In this document: piece by piece, positions 9,801-16,941 of the stretch
Layout: each line of letters opens with the position of its first letter
Position numbering within the stretch: the first letter of the stretch is position 1
Assembly (NCBI GenBank): GCA_004294195.1
Contig: REAQ01000115.1
Coordinates: 1-28,916, forward strand
Origin: Sphingobacteriales bacterium
GTDB lineage: Bacteria > Bacteroidota > Bacteroidia > Chitinophagales > Chitinophagaceae
DNA length: 28,916 nt
Direction of reading: 5' to 3'
Translations under genes and position numbers: made by a program
Notes under the pieces: model-generated
Database searches by the model: none
What the model was told of the DNA's origin: nothing
What the model saw: only the letters and a program-made list of their open reading frames with translations

Positions 9801-10629
9801 TGCCTTGCGTCCGGTATTACACCAAAAGGATACGGCGATTTATGTGCGCAAGCTCACCATCGATCCTCTGTATTTTACCGTGGAGCGGGATAAGCGTGTT
9901 CCGGATGACACTATGAAGTACAGACCATTGATGACAAGGATGATGAACCGCTTGCCATTCCTTGTACAAGTGGATACCATTTCCCTGCATAGGTCCGTGG
10001 TGTGGCACAATGTGATTGATGAGAAAACAGAAAAAGAAGGAACAATATTCTTTACTAACGTCAACGGATACCTGAGTAATGTGAAAAACTATGATCTTGG
10101 ATCTGCAGATAGTTTACGCATGAGTATACAGAGCCTGCTGATGGGTGCTGGTGATTTGCGGGTACAATTCAGGGAAGCCTATGGGGATTCTTTGCAGGGA
10201 TTTTTGCTTGCGGCGAGAATGGGCAGTATGGAAATGAAACAGCTGAACAGGCTGATGTTGCCTTTATTCAATGTAAGGGCAGACAGGGGCAGGATTATGA
10301 ATTTGTCTATGCGTGTAAAAGGGACAGATGACCTTGCCTTTGGAAACATGGTGATCAATTACAACAAGCTGAAAGTTTCCCTACTGAATGAAGTGAATGA
10401 AAAACGAACCCTGATGTCCTGGCTCGCAAATGTATTCCTGAGGGGTAAAAACAGTAAGACGGGAATTGTGTACACAGAACGGCTGAAGGAGAAATCAATT
10501 TTCAACTTCTGGGCGAGGATCTCCGTTAATGGATTGCTGACCAACCTCGGGGTCCGCAAAAATGGAAAGCAGGTGAAGCGATTCTATCGTGGATTAGAGA
10601 AACACCAGTTGCCGCCGGATCTATTCTAG
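6802..10629 (+). CDS. Large AsmA-like membrane-anchored protein (1275 aa)
   Basis: The TTG at 6802 is the likely start: an in-frame TAA lies at 6763-6765, no ATG lies between, and the first internal ATG (residue 55) would remove the only membrane segment. Residues 1-14 are basic (K-R-R-R-R), followed by a transmembrane helix (about 15-37: ALWAAVIVPIVLLSGIHFFVV). The remainder is a long beta-rich chain with many repeated D-x-L-x-I / I-x-x-L-x-L strands. The last 130 residues (L-N-R-L-M-L-P-L-F-N-V-R-A-D-R-G through G-N-M-V-I-N-Y-N-K-L-K-V) fit the AsmA-type C-terminal region. AsmA/TamB-like proteins span the periplasm and are linked to lipid transfer or outer membrane assembly. The exact role of this one is inferred only from that. 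It follows recN at 87 bp and ends 1 bp before the convergent DUF2795 gene. Confidence 0.75.
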   Translation: METTTQPSTKRRRRALWAAVIVPIVLLSGIHFFVVYKAKQLLPTIVSRVSDGKYTMTSAKVRFHYFSPYIKLIDAHLSPATPGMDEAYEVRVDSLYLSIESILPIFLNKAINVKEIRLVNPSVVIRKNVTDTHAISDGEIHKRVGAMQRNAIIVMNELSVNSCRIVNGSFRFYPYPGSEKNYNLEHINLSIDDLVIPPYEGEQTQNIEGRIRLEIREPNLRIADSVLMVGMDNFVWDNQERYVNIGKFQISQHLRIQRPDSFMIALDTIRIQHVHWQTWLDSGIIRVDSLIANNGDMYFESNSLKSKKKDRDTSRNLRESKVWDDIGMLDVNHFSARYIRAAIVNMHPGRERSNSVIGDSLVVDDLSVRTDRKDPLRIGNLGLGVREFLDRGNNIKFQSSFSRMHLRGDTMSFNNYLVQSTARSRLGKGSSLFIPTLTIEGLSIDDLMDEKAIVREVRMDQPELILHTQMETQETGGIRLSTRALEEIKPYVDVERVVLNNARFIIHSKTNKGVSVGTQQVSAVILSRAAMGAKNMDDFLSSFKDVSLNRFFYITPRMHMELFDGDIDYIRRAVYFGRATGSMGNKRVMADLFGVTLVGGDDLHPFDQNVLWHFRKLSVDSGKMVFNLDGQGSRDMLRKEEMLGFIDSLDLRSLQVQLVRKELKAAVWIDHAKMEGQQIYPSRYAWDQAEMQLRDLSITNRTMDIKSRTASIISKGNSVFQDAKVVIRKSNLDVSVEAPEISLETKIGEINAKDITVEKLELTRPVFNVNLHPSDTSEADTDDQDRRIRTKQFDLRDPNFNVQWEGNNKHARLTTGGALIQGTNLIWDKKSDSSLLTMDAFTSDLRFLSIKEAGDEVLKTELIKLDMSSFRKSGLLPATLDLQQFHIGKVDLHRKLRRDTIEASTDGVTLGRIPGLVLQKDSLLQTAFKIPPTRVLPGNFVLRSATNKFSMLNLVVNTDEEYLAFDSLEVQNRIPRDSFFARQKFEKDYISFSTGKVRADALRPVLHQKDTAIYVRKLTIDPLYFTVERDKRVPDDTMKYRPLMTRMMNRLPFLVQVDTISLHRSVVWHNVIDEKTEKEGTIFFTNVNGYLSNVKNYDLGSADSLRMSIQSLLMGAGDLRVQFREAYGDSLQGFLLAARMGSMEMKQLNRLMLPLFNVRADRGRIMNLSMRVKGTDDLAFGNMVINYNKLKVSLLNEVNEKRTLMSWLANVFLRGKNSKTGIVYTERLKEKSIFNFWARISVNGLLTNLGVRKNGKQVKRFYRGLEKHQLPPDLF

Positions 10630-10630
10630 A

Positions 10631-10852
10631 TCAATATTCGTCTTCGTTGAAAAAGAAATCTTCCTGGCTTGGATAATCAGGCCAAATATCTTCGATGCCT
10701 TCATAGATCTCACCTTCGTCTTCGAGCTCCTGGAGGTTTTCAACCACTTCAATAGGAGCGCCGCTGCGGATGGCGTAATCAATCAGCTCGTCTTTCGTTG
10801 CGGGCCACGGTGCGTCTTCCAGATAGGATGCTAATTCTAGGGTCCAAAACAT
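10631..10852 (-). CDS. DUF2795 small acidic protein
   Basis: The protein has 73 residues from ATG at 10852. It starts [23 protein letters not shown], a segment nearly invariant in Bacteroidota DUF2795 proteins, and ends in an acidic tail (D-F-F-F-N-E-D-E-Y). It is soluble, probably a small helical bundle, and strongly acidic. The function is unknown. It has its own promoter (10875-10905). The stop codon is 1 bp from the stop of the convergent AsmA-like gene, leaving no room for a separate terminator. Confidence 0.9.
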   Translation of the reverse strand: MFWTLELASYLEDAPWPATKDELIDYAIRSGAPIEVVENLQELEDEGEIYEGIEDIWPDYPSQEDFFFNEDEY

Positions 10853-10874
10853 CTCGTAACTCTTTAGATTTTGG

Positions 10875-10905
10875 CAAAAGTAATTTTTGTATGGAAACTA
10901 CCAAA
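10875..10905 (-). promoter_or_regulatory. Bacteroidota-type promoter of the DUF2795 gene
   Basis: Minus strand: TTTG (10905-10902), 19 nt spacer, TACTTTTG (10882-10875). Both boxes match the housekeeping promoter of this phylum. The -7 box ends 22 nt before the ATG. Confidence 0.65.
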
Positions 10906-10977
10906 TCCGTTTATTCCACCGGTTTTAAAGGTTTATTCACGGGATTTGCTGCATTTTTGCCCCAAATTGATTTCTGC

Positions 10978-11634
10978 ATGCTCATAGCAAGGAATATTGT
11001 CAAGGCTTACGGAGACCTTCAGGTGCTAAAAGGGGTTGGCCTGGAGATCGGAGAAGGAGAGGTGGTGAGTATTGTGGGATCTTCCGGAGCGGGCAAAAGT
11101 ACCTTACTGCATATCCTTGGAACCCTTGATACGCCTGATGCTGGTGAGATTATCTTTGATGGGAAGCCATTGCATACCATGCGGGGAAGTACCCTCGCGA
11201 AGTTCAGAAATGACCATATTGGCTTTGTATTTCAGTTTCATCATTTACTGCCGGAATTTACCGCGGTAGAAAATGTGTGTATCCCTGGTTGGATCGCCGG
11301 TCGGCGGAAAAAAGACGTAGAAACACGCGCCCTCGAGTTACTCACAATGTTAGGATTGAAAGACAGAACGGAAAATAAACCCGGAATGCTGTCTGGAGGC
11401 GAGCAGCAAAGGGTGGCAGTGGCCAGGGCATTGATCAACAACCCACGTATCGTTTTCGCAGATGAACCCACCGGCAACCTGGATTCAGCGAACGCCAGGT
11501 ATCTGCATCGTTTGTTTATGCGCCTTCGGGATGAATTCAAACAAACCTTTCTGATTGTCACCCACAATGAAGAACTCGCGGGGATGAGTGACAGGATTTT
11601 GCATATGAAAGATGGGAGGATGCTTGAATCCTAG
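10978..11634 (+). CDS. lolD: LolD-type ABC transporter ATP-binding protein
   Basis: From ATG at 10978 the protein has 218 residues, the usual LolD length, and starts [20 protein letters not shown]. An in-frame upstream ATG exists but would add an unrelated stretch. Motifs: Walker [10 protein letters not shown] (about 38-46), Q-loop [12 protein letters not shown], signature [10 protein letters not shown], Walker [13 protein letters not shown] and H-loop [15 protein letters not shown] is typical of LolD, which powers lipoprotein extraction from the inner membrane for transport to the outer membrane. The LolC/E-like permease is not in the window, so LolD is the best but not certain assignment. 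The stop codon overlaps the stop of the convergent adenosyltransferase gene in CTAG. Confidence 0.85.
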   Translation: MLIARNIVKAYGDLQVLKGVGLEIGEGEVVSIVGSSGAGKSTLLHILGTLDTPDAGEIIFDGKPLHTMRGSTLAKFRNDHIGFVFQFHHLLPEFTAVENVCIPGWIAGRRKKDVETRALELLTMLGLKDRTENKPGMLSGGEQQRVAVARALINNPRIVFADEPTGNLDSANARYLHRLFMRLRDEFKQTFLIVTHNEELAGMSDRILHMKDGRMLES

Positions 11635-12197
11635 GATTTCAATCTTGGTTTCCACGGAATTTCTGGAATGCTCAGCTGATGACCGGCATAGCGCGCAAGC
11701 ACAAAAAGATAATCACTGAGTCTGTTCAGGTATTGCAACACCAGAGGATCCACTTCCAGGCTTTCCAGTTCAAGGCGCACACATGCGCGTTCTGCCCTTC
11801 GGCAAATACATCTGGCAACATGGATATGCGAAACAGAAGGATGTCCGCCAGGGATAATGAAATGCTTCATCGGCTCCAACACATCGTTCATACGGTCTAT
11901 CTCGTTTTCCAGCACTTCAATGTCTGCCGCATACAAGTCTGGGAGGCGCATCTTTGGCTCCTTAACAGGATCGCATGCCAACGATGAGCCGATGGTAAAC
12001 AGCCGGTCCTGGACGTCTGAGAGGATCCGGAGACTATGTTCATCCTGTGTAAGATCCCTGATCAGGCCGAGGTACGAGTTGAGTTCATCAACCGTGCCAT
12101 ATGCTTCAATGCGATGGTGCGATTTAGGCACTTTGGTTCCACCAATAAGTGAAGTGGTGCCTTTATCGCCCGTTTTTGTATAAATCTTCATGGCCAT
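11631..12197 (-). CDS. Cob(I)yrinic acid a,c-diamide adenosyltransferase, PduO type
   Basis: The protein has 188 residues and starts [20 protein letters not shown]; the second ATG (12191) is an equally good start. The N-terminal T-K-T-G-D-K-G-T-T binds ATP in PduO-type enzymes, and the [14 protein letters not shown] segment and C-R-R-A-E-R-A motif near the C-terminus are conserved. The enzyme moves the adenosyl group of ATP to cob(I)alamin, making coenzyme B12 for enzymes such as methylmalonyl-CoA mutase. It is a cytosolic trimer. No cobalamin genes are nearby. Its last bases overlap the stop codon of lolD on the other strand (CTAG). Confidence 0.92.
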   Translation of the reverse strand: MAMKIYTKTGDKGTTSLIGGTKVPKSHHRIEAYGTVDELNSYLGLIRDLTQDEHSLRILSDVQDRLFTIGSSLACDPVKEPKMRLPDLYAADIEVLENEIDRMNDVLEPMKHFIIPGGHPSVSHIHVARCICRRAERACVRLELESLEVDPLVLQYLNRLSDYLFVLARYAGHQLSIPEIPWKPRLKS

Positions 12198-12221
12198 AGG
12201 GATGACTTTGCATGAAAGTAA

Positions 12222-12250
12222 GGCTTGAACGGGGGGTTTTGTTCAAAGCC
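12222..12250 (-). terminator. Hairpin between the ABC ATPase and adenosyltransferase genes
   Basis: GGCTTGAAC (12222-12230) pairs with GTTCAAAGCC (12241-12250) apart from one bulged A, with a C/G-rich 10-nt loop. On the minus strand it lies just after the ATPase stop and is followed by TTACTTTC, a poor T-run. It could be a weak terminator of the gatC-ATPase unit. Confidence 0.4.
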
Positions 12251-12259
12251 AATAAAAAA

Positions 12260-12961
12260 TTAGCCGGCGATCGCGTTCTGCCTGACTTTGTCAGTCTCGA
12301 TCACACCGTCACGCAAACGAATCACACGGTGAGCGTAGTTGGAGATATCTTCTTCATGGGTTACCAGCACAACAGTGTTGCCATCAGTATGGATCTTGCT
12401 AAAGATATTCATGATCTCGTATGAAGTTTTGGTATCCAGGTTACCCGTTGGTTCATCAGCAAGGATGATGGCCGGATTGTTCACTAGGGCGCGGGCAATG
12501 GCTACACGCTGGCACTGGCCACCAGAAAGTTCATTGGGTTTGTGGTGGTGACGGGATTCCAGATCTACTTTTTTGATCACCTCCATCGCCATTTCGGTAC
12601 GCAGCTTTTTGGAAATACCGGAGTACACCAGGGGCAGCGCCACGTTTTCAAGAGCCGTGAGCCTCGGCAACAGGTTGAACTGTTGGAACACGAAGCCGAT
12701 CTCTTTGTTCCTGATCTCGGCCAGTTCATTGTCTGGCATCTTGCTCACATCATGTCCGTTAAGAATATAAGTGCCCGAAGTAGGGGAGTCAAGGCAACCA
12801 AGAATATTCATCAGCGTGCTTTTTCCAGAGCCGGAAGGCCCCATCAACGCCACATATTCATTTCGCTGGATCTGCAGGGAAATGCTTTTCAGCACCTGAA
12901 GTTCCTGCTTGCCCATAAAATAGCTCTTCCTGATTTCTTCCAACCTGATGACTGCACTCAT
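12260..12961 (-). CDS. ABC transporter ATP-binding protein, MacB/LolD family
   Basis: The protein has 233 residues from ATG at 12961. Motifs: Walker [10 protein letters not shown] (about 41-49), Q-loop [11 protein letters not shown], signature [10 protein letters not shown], Walker [13 protein letters not shown], and H-loop V-T-H-E. The signature has Cys where most relatives have Gln (LSGGQQQRVA). This type of ATPase serves MacB-like export or lipoprotein systems, with an FtsX-fold permease. No permease is nearby, so the substrate cannot be named. It starts 9 bp after the gatC stop and is almost surely co-transcribed with gatC. Confidence 0.9.
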   Translation of the reverse strand: MSAVIRLEEIRKSYFMGKQELQVLKSISLQIQRNEYVALMGPSGSGKSTLMNILGCLDSPTSGTYILNGHDVSKMPDNELAEIRNKEIGFVFQQFNLLPRLTALENVALPLVYSGISKKLRTEMAMEVIKKVDLESRHHHKPNELSGGQCQRVAIARALVNNPAIILADEPTGNLDTKTSYEIMNIFSKIHTDGNTVVLVTHEEDISNYAHRVIRLRDGVIETDKVRQNAIAG

Positions 12962-12970
12962 ACGCCTGTC

Positions 12971-13261
12971 TTATTTTCTGATGACTTTTGGTACTGTAAA
13001 AAACGACTGATGTTTTTCAGGAGCGTTTGACAGGGCTTCTTCAGCCGTTACCGCACCCTGAACCACATCCTCGCGAAGTATATTCTTTTCTACACTCATG
13101 TGTAAAACAGGTTCCAGACCAGTGGTATCTAACTCATTGAGTTTGTCCACAAAGTGAATCATCTTCTGGAGGTCTGTCTGAATCTCCATTTTCTCCTCTT
13201 CAGAGAAATGCAGGCGGCTTAACCTGGCCAGTTTTTCTATGGTCTCCCTGTTCACTTCCAT
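12971..13261 (-). CDS. gatC: Asp-tRNA(Asn)/Glu-tRNA(Gln) amidotransferase subunit C
   Basis: From ATG at 13261 the protein has 96 residues, starting MEVNRETIEKLARLSRLHFS, which is the typical GatC start; a longer frame upstream would add 20 atypical residues. Conserved parts: L-A-R-L-S-R-L, the F-V-D-K-L-N-E-L-D-T-T-G-L-E-P block, and a C-terminal loop with R-E-D-V-V and F-F-T-V-P-K-V-I. GatC stabilises GatA and helps to assemble the GatCAB complex, which makes Gln-tRNA(Gln) and/or Asn-tRNA(Asn) by transamidation. gatA and gatB are not in this window. First gene of a unit with the ABC ATPase. Confidence 0.92.
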   Translation of the reverse strand: MEVNRETIEKLARLSRLHFSEEEKMEIQTDLQKMIHFVDKLNELDTTGLEPVLHMSVEKNILREDVVQGAVTAEEALSNAPEKHQSFFTVPKVIRK

Positions 13262-13267
13262 GAAGTT

Positions 13268-13275
13268 CAAAAGTA
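13268..13275 (-). promoter_or_regulatory. Candidate -7 box for gatC, 6 nt before the ATG
   Basis: TACTTTTG on the minus strand matches TAnnTTTG; only 6 nt separate it from the ATG. Transcription would begin at about the start codon. No clear TTTG lies upstream. Confidence 0.4.
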
Positions 13276-13347
13276 AAGCAAATGCCCCGTATTGGGTAGA
13301 TTTAATGGTAAGTGGCATAACGCGATGCTAAAAGGCGTTCAAACACT

Positions 13348-13390
13348 GAGTTACTGTGTTCTTGTGTTGTTGAGTTGTTGACTTATTGAG
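13348..13390. repeat. Word repeat B: tandem octamers without inverted copy
   Basis: Between the divergent gatC and trpS genes, TTACTGTG, TTCTTGTG, TTGTTGAG, TTGTTGAC and TTATTGAG follow one another with an exact 8-bp period. No complementary arm is present, so this element is one-armed. It lies upstream of and partly within the trpS promoter. Confidence 0.65.
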
Positions 13391-13411
13391 CCGTTATTGC
13401 CTGTATATTTG
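13378..13411 (+). promoter_or_regulatory. Candidate promoter of trpS
   Basis: TTG (13378-13380), 23-nt spacer, TATATTTG (13404-13411). The -7 box matches the consensus and ends 6 nt before the ATG at 13418, again suggesting a leaderless or very short leader mRNA. If translation began at the second ATG (13436), the leader would be about 20 nt. Confidence 0.45.
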
Positions 13412-13417
13412 CCGCCT

Positions 13418-14416
13418 ATGACCAATGCAATTGTAATGAGCGGTATCCGCCCAACAGGATTCCTGCATTTGGGGAATTATTTCGGCGCTGTGCGAAACTA
13501 TGTGCGGATGCAGGATCAGTTCACCTGTTATTTTATGGTGGCCGATTTACACTCCCTCACCACCCATCCTGATACCAAAGAACTCAAGGGGCATGTGGCC
13601 CGCGTTCTCGCTGAAAATATTGCCTGCGGACTGGATCCTGAGAAAGTTGCGCTTTATTGCCAGAGCCATGTGCGCGAGACCACCGAGCTTTATCTCTACC
13701 TGAACATGCTGGCCTATACCGGGGAACTGGAGAAAACAACCACATTTAAGGATAAAGTGAGGCTTCAGCCAGAAAATATAAATGCCGGTTTGCTGACCTA
13801 CCCAGTGCTGCAAACAGCAGATATTATTCTTCACCGCGCTACCCTGGTACCTGTTGGAAAAGACCAGGAACAACATCTTGAAATGGCCCGGAATTTTGTG
13901 AAACGTTTCAATCACCGTTATGGCGAGGTTTTTCCCGAACCTCAGGCTTTTAATTTCGGCGAGGAACTCGTGAAAGTGCCCAGCCTCGATGGATCCGGTA
14001 AAATGAGCAAAAGCGAAAACCAGAATGCCACCATTTATCTTTCTGATGAAGATGACCTGATCCGTAAGAAACTGATGAAGGCAAAGACCGATGCAGGCCC
14101 CACTGCACCCGAAACACCCAAGCCGGATTATATTGAGAATCTGTTCCAACTGATGCGACTTGTATCTGCCGAAGACGTAGTGAAGAAGTTCGATGAAGAC
14201 TATGACCAGTGCAGGATCCGTTATGGGGATATGAAGAAGCAGCTGGGCGAGGATATGGTGAAGTTCATCACGCCCATTCGGGAAAAAGCGGAATCCATTC
14301 GGACCAATCCTGTATACCTTAAAGAAGTAATGGAGAAAGGTGCTGAGAAGGCTCGCAAAAGCGCAGAAGAAACGATGCAAATTGTGCGCGAAGCGATGGG
14401 CCTCAAATATTACTAA
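13418..14416 (+). CDS. trpS: Tryptophan-tRNA ligase
   Basis: From ATG at 13418 the protein has 332 residues, normal for bacterial TrpS. It starts M-T-N-A-I-V-M-S-G-I-R-P-T-G-F-L-H-L-G-N-Y. P-T-G-F-L-H-L-G-N is the class I HIGH motif and G-K-M-S-K-S (about residue 198) the KMSKS loop. The ATG six codons later (13436) cannot be excluded as start. The enzyme charges tRNA(Trp) with tryptophan in the cytosol. Upstream is the octamer repeat B with the promoter; downstream, 45 bp away, lies the deoxynucleoside kinase gene, with a hairpin between them. No sign of a trp leader or T-box. Confidence 0.96.
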   Translation: MTNAIVMSGIRPTGFLHLGNYFGAVRNYVRMQDQFTCYFMVADLHSLTTHPDTKELKGHVARVLAENIACGLDPEKVALYCQSHVRETTELYLYLNMLAYTGELEKTTTFKDKVRLQPENINAGLLTYPVLQTADIILHRATLVPVGKDQEQHLEMARNFVKRFNHRYGEVFPEPQAFNFGEELVKVPSLDGSGKMSKSENQNATIYLSDEDDLIRKKLMKAKTDAGPTAPETPKPDYIENLFQLMRLVSAEDVVKKFDEDYDQCRIRYGDMKKQLGEDMVKFITPIREKAESIRTNPVYLKEVMEKGAEKARKSAEETMQIVREAMGLKYY

Positions 14417-14437
14417 ATACTTTATCTTTAAAATCTT

Positions 14438-14461
14438 GCCAGCCCAATGCTGGCCATTTTT
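14438..14461 (+). terminator. Hairpin with T-run between trpS and the deoxynucleoside kinase
   Basis: GCCAGC (14438-14443) and GCTGGC (14449-14454) form a 6-bp stem with a 5-nt loop, followed by C-A-T5. It looks like a short terminator for trpS. However, a near -7 box (TATCTTTA, 14423-14430) lies just upstream, so it could instead be a 5'-leader hairpin of the kinase mRNA. The ATG at 14447 would lie inside the hairpin, which favours 14462 as start. Confidence 0.5.
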
Positions 14462-15097
14462 ATGGCGAAGGCAAAAAAACCAAAACATATCGCGGTAGCC
14501 GGAAACATCGGCGCCGGTAAGACCACCCTTACTGAATTATTGAGCAAACACTATCGTTGGATCCCGCAGTTTGAAGATGTGGATCACAATCCTTACCTGT
14601 TTGATTTTTACGAAGACATGCCAAGGTGGAGCTTCAACCTGCAGATCTTCTTCCTGAACAGCAGGCTGAACCAGTTGTTGGAGATCAACCGCGGAACTGA
14701 AACCGTTGTGCAAGACAGAACCATCTATGAAGATGCCAACATCTTCGCGCCCAACCTTCACGAAATGGGATTGATGAGTAAACGTGATTTTGAAAACTAC
14801 TACCAGTTCTTCCAAACGCTGAAGCAAATGATCCAGCCGCCGGACCTATTGATCTATCTGCAGGCATCGGTACCTACACTTGTTGGACAGATCCAGAAGC
14901 GTGGCCGGGATTATGAAGAGAATATCCGCCTGGATTATCTCAAGCGTCTCAATGAATATTATAATAAGTGGATCGATGGATATAAGGAAGGTCCGCTGCT
15001 GGTGATCAATGTAGACAAAAACAAATTTGCCGAGAACGATGAGCATCTAGGAGAGATCATTCAGAAGATTGATTCACAGTTGTACGGACTGTTCTAA
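14462..15097 (+). CDS. Deoxynucleoside kinase (deoxyadenosine/deoxyguanosine/deoxycytidine kinase family)
   Basis: From ATG at 14462 the protein has 211 residues (MAKAKKPKHIAVAGNIGAGK). An ATG five codons upstream is possible but lies in a hairpin. The P-loop G-N-I-G-A-G-K-T-T is at about residues 14-22; the Q-D-R-T-I-Y-E-D-A motif near residue 83 corresponds to the D-R-S/T substrate loop; the LID is near K-R-G-R-D-Y-E-E-N-I-R. These enzymes phosphorylate deoxynucleosides for nucleotide salvage. Which base is preferred cannot be read from sequence alone. Its stop codon TAA is also the first bases of repeat C. Confidence 0.9.
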   Translation: MAKAKKPKHIAVAGNIGAGKTTLTELLSKHYRWIPQFEDVDHNPYLFDFYEDMPRWSFNLQIFFLNSRLNQLLEINRGTETVVQDRTIYEDANIFAPNLHEMGLMSKRDFENYYQFFQTLKQMIQPPDLLIYLQASVPTLVGQIQKRGRDYEENIRLDYLKRLNEYYNKWIDGYKEGPLLVINVDKNKFAENDEHLGEIIQKIDSQLYGLF

Positions 15098-15255
15098 TTA
15101 GTCAATTCGGCAATTCGGTAATGCGGTAATGTTGGAAGCGCGGCCGTGCGTTGCCGGCCTGCGCAGAAACACCCGGAGTAACTGCCGGCGCGCCGCAACG
15201 CATGGCGCGCCTTCCTACATTGCCGTATTACCGCATTACCAAATTGTCTAATTGC
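15096..15255. repeat. Word repeat C: giant imperfect hairpin of octamers, 160 bp
   Basis: Left arm words: CAATTCGG, CAATTCGG, TAATGCGG, TAATGTTGG, then GGAAGCGCGG-CCGTGCGTTGC. The right arm carries the complements: GCAACGCATGGCGCGCCTTCC, then CATTG, CCGTATTA, CCGCATTA, CCAAATTG, TCTAATTG. The arms are each about 65 nt with scattered mismatches. The central part (15168-15189) reads AACACCCGGAGTAACTGCCG then GC and recurs with one mismatch, inverted, in element I at 26816-26837. The element lies between convergent dNK and pckA genes and starts at the dNK stop codon. Confidence 0.85.
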
Positions 15256-15282
15256 CAAACGCCCTCTCGCGAGGGCTTTGGC
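15254..15282. terminator. Bulged 12-bp GC-rich hairpin downstream of pckA
   Basis: GCCAAA-c-GCCCTC pairs with GAGGGC-TTTGGC around a TCGC loop; C15260 is a single bulge. It lies between element C and the pckA stop. There is no T-run on either strand, so it may end transcription from both sides only weakly, or serve for RNA 3'-end stability. Confidence 0.5.
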
Positions 15283-15306
15283 TGGCAAACAATCGAAAAG
15301 GGTCCG

Positions 15307-16917
15307 CTAAATTTTTGGTGCTGCAGCGCGGATATCGTCAGTGACGCCGCTTGCATATTTTTCGAAATTCTTGTTGAACAAGTTGGCGAGCATCGCTGCC
15401 TGGGTATCGTACGCAGCAGGGTTGGTCCATGTGTTCCTTGGATTGAGCAATGCCGAGGGCACGCCTTCGCAAGATTGGGGAACCATCAGGTTGAAAACGG
15501 GCATCGGACTATACTCCACTTCATTGAGCTTTCCTTCCAGAGCAGCAGTGATCATCGCTCTGGTATAAGACAGTTTCATTCGGTTGCCCACGCCATATGC
15601 ACCACCCGTCCACCCTGTGTTAATCAGCCACACATGTACATCATGCTTCTTCATTTTATCACCAAGTAATTGCGCATATTTACCTGGATGCAACGGCATG
15701 AAAGGCGCACCAAAGCATGCACTGAAAGTGGCCTTGGGTTCGGTAACACCGGTTTCTGTTCCGGCAACCTTCGCTGTATATCCGCTGATGAATTGGTACA
15801 TCGCCTGTGCTGCACTCAGTCTTGAGATCGGCGGCAGTACACCATATGCATCACAGGTCAGGAAGAAAATATGCTTGGGATGCCCACCAACCGAAGGTAC
15901 AATGGCATTTGAAATGTAATGTAGGGGGTAAGATACCCTTGTGTTTTCTGTTATACTTCCGTTGGTAAAATCGATGGTCTGGGTGCCATCGAGATAAACG
16001 GTATTCTCCACCAGCGCACCCGGACGAATAGCCTTGAAGATCTCAGGTTCTTTTTCTTCCGTGAGATCGATGCACTTGGCATAACATCCTCCTTCAAAAT
16101 TAAAAATGCCCTGGTCCGTCCAGCCATGTTCATCATCCCCGATCAATTTGCGGGAAGGATCTGCACTTAATGTTGTTTTACCCGTTCCACTCAGACCAAA
16201 GAATAATGCAGTGTTGCCAGCATCATCCATGTTGGCTGAGCAGTGCATGCTTAGAATATTTTTTTCGATGGGCAGGATGTAATTGAGAATAGTGAAAATC
16301 CCTTTCTTCATTTCACCTGTATAGCCCGTTCCGGCAATCAGGATCATTTTGTGCTTAAAGCTTATCACGGCAGCGTTCTCAGATCTTGTGCCACAAACTT
16401 CCGGATCCAGCTTCAGGCCAGGCGCTGAAAAAATATGCCAGTCGGGATTAAAGTTTTCCAGTTCATCCACGCTCGGTCTGATGAACATATTATAAGCAAA
16501 CAAATTATTGGCGGGCTTTTCATTGACCACACGGACGCCGATGCGGTGTTGAACATCTGCACAAGCGAAACAGTCCCGGATCCACAGATCCTTTCTTTCA
16601 CCCAGATAGGCCATCACCTGATCAAAAATGATGTCGAAGTATTTCTCTGCGATAGGAATGTTGAAATCATTCCAATGAATAGTGTTGGCCGTGAGGGTAT
16701 CTTTAACAATGAATTTGTCCTTTGGAGACCGGCCTGTGAACTTGCCCGTGTGGATGACCAGCGCGCCATTATCTGCCAGCGTAGCCTGATCAAGCCTAAG
16801 GGCGGCACCTGCCAATTCTTCTCGCGAAGCCTGGTAGTGGATGTTGCCGGAATGTTTCAGTCCAATTTGAAAAAGCCTGTGTTTAGGTAACAGATTCAGC
16901 GTAGATGGAATCGCCAT
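15307..16917 (-). CDS. pckA: Phosphoenolpyruvate carboxykinase (ATP)
   Basis: From ATG at 16917 the protein has 536 residues (MAIPSTLNLLPKHRLFQIGL); a TTG nine codons upstream would overlap the promoter box. Motifs: G-R-S-P-K-D-K-F (substrate), the kinase-1a P-loop G-L-S-G-T-G-K-T-T-L, kinase-2 L-I-G-D-D-E-H-G-W with metal-binding Asp, and a C-terminal N-T-G-W-T-G-G-A-Y-G. The enzyme turns oxaloacetate plus ATP into phosphoenolpyruvate, CO2 and ADP, the entry into gluconeogenesis. It is a single minus-strand gene between plus-strand neighbours and is bracketed by repeat C downstream and the inverted repeats of element D upstream. The candidate promoter is at 16942-16949. Confidence 0.97.
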   Translation of the reverse strand: MAIPSTLNLLPKHRLFQIGLKHSGNIHYQASREELAGAALRLDQATLADNGALVIHTGKFTGRSPKDKFIVKDTLTANTIHWNDFNIPIAEKYFDIIFDQVMAYLGERKDLWIRDCFACADVQHRIGVRVVNEKPANNLFAYNMFIRPSVDELENFNPDWHIFSAPGLKLDPEVCGTRSENAAVISFKHKMILIAGTGYTGEMKKGIFTILNYILPIEKNILSMHCSANMDDAGNTALFFGLSGTGKTTLSADPSRKLIGDDEHGWTDQGIFNFEGGCYAKCIDLTEEKEPEIFKAIRPGALVENTVYLDGTQTIDFTNGSITENTRVSYPLHYISNAIVPSVGGHPKHIFFLTCDAYGVLPPISRLSAAQAMYQFISGYTAKVAGTETGVTEPKATFSACFGAPFMPLHPGKYAQLLGDKMKKHDVHVWLINTGWTGGAYGVGNRMKLSYTRAMITAALEGKLNEVEYSPMPVFNLMVPQSCEGVPSALLNPRNTWTNPAAYDTQAAMLANLFNKNFEKYASGVTDDIRAAAPKI

Positions 16918-16941
16918 ATGGGTCAAAGGTTCGTTGAGCTG

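Noticed and set aside
10891..10977. Upstream ATG as start of lolD
   Set aside because: It would add 29 residues unlike the family, which starts at the ATG at 10978; the stretch also holds the -33 box of the divergent DUF2795 promoter.
13547..14488. A 313-codon minus-strand frame opposite trpS
   Set aside because: It is the antisense of a complete, well-conserved trpS; its sequence is Phe/His/Leu-rich as expected for a shadow and matches no family.
15096..15255. CRISPR-like array or microsatellite
   Set aside because: The units are 8 bp without spacers and are mirrored in an inverted arm; there are no cas genes. It is treated as a word-repeat hairpin.
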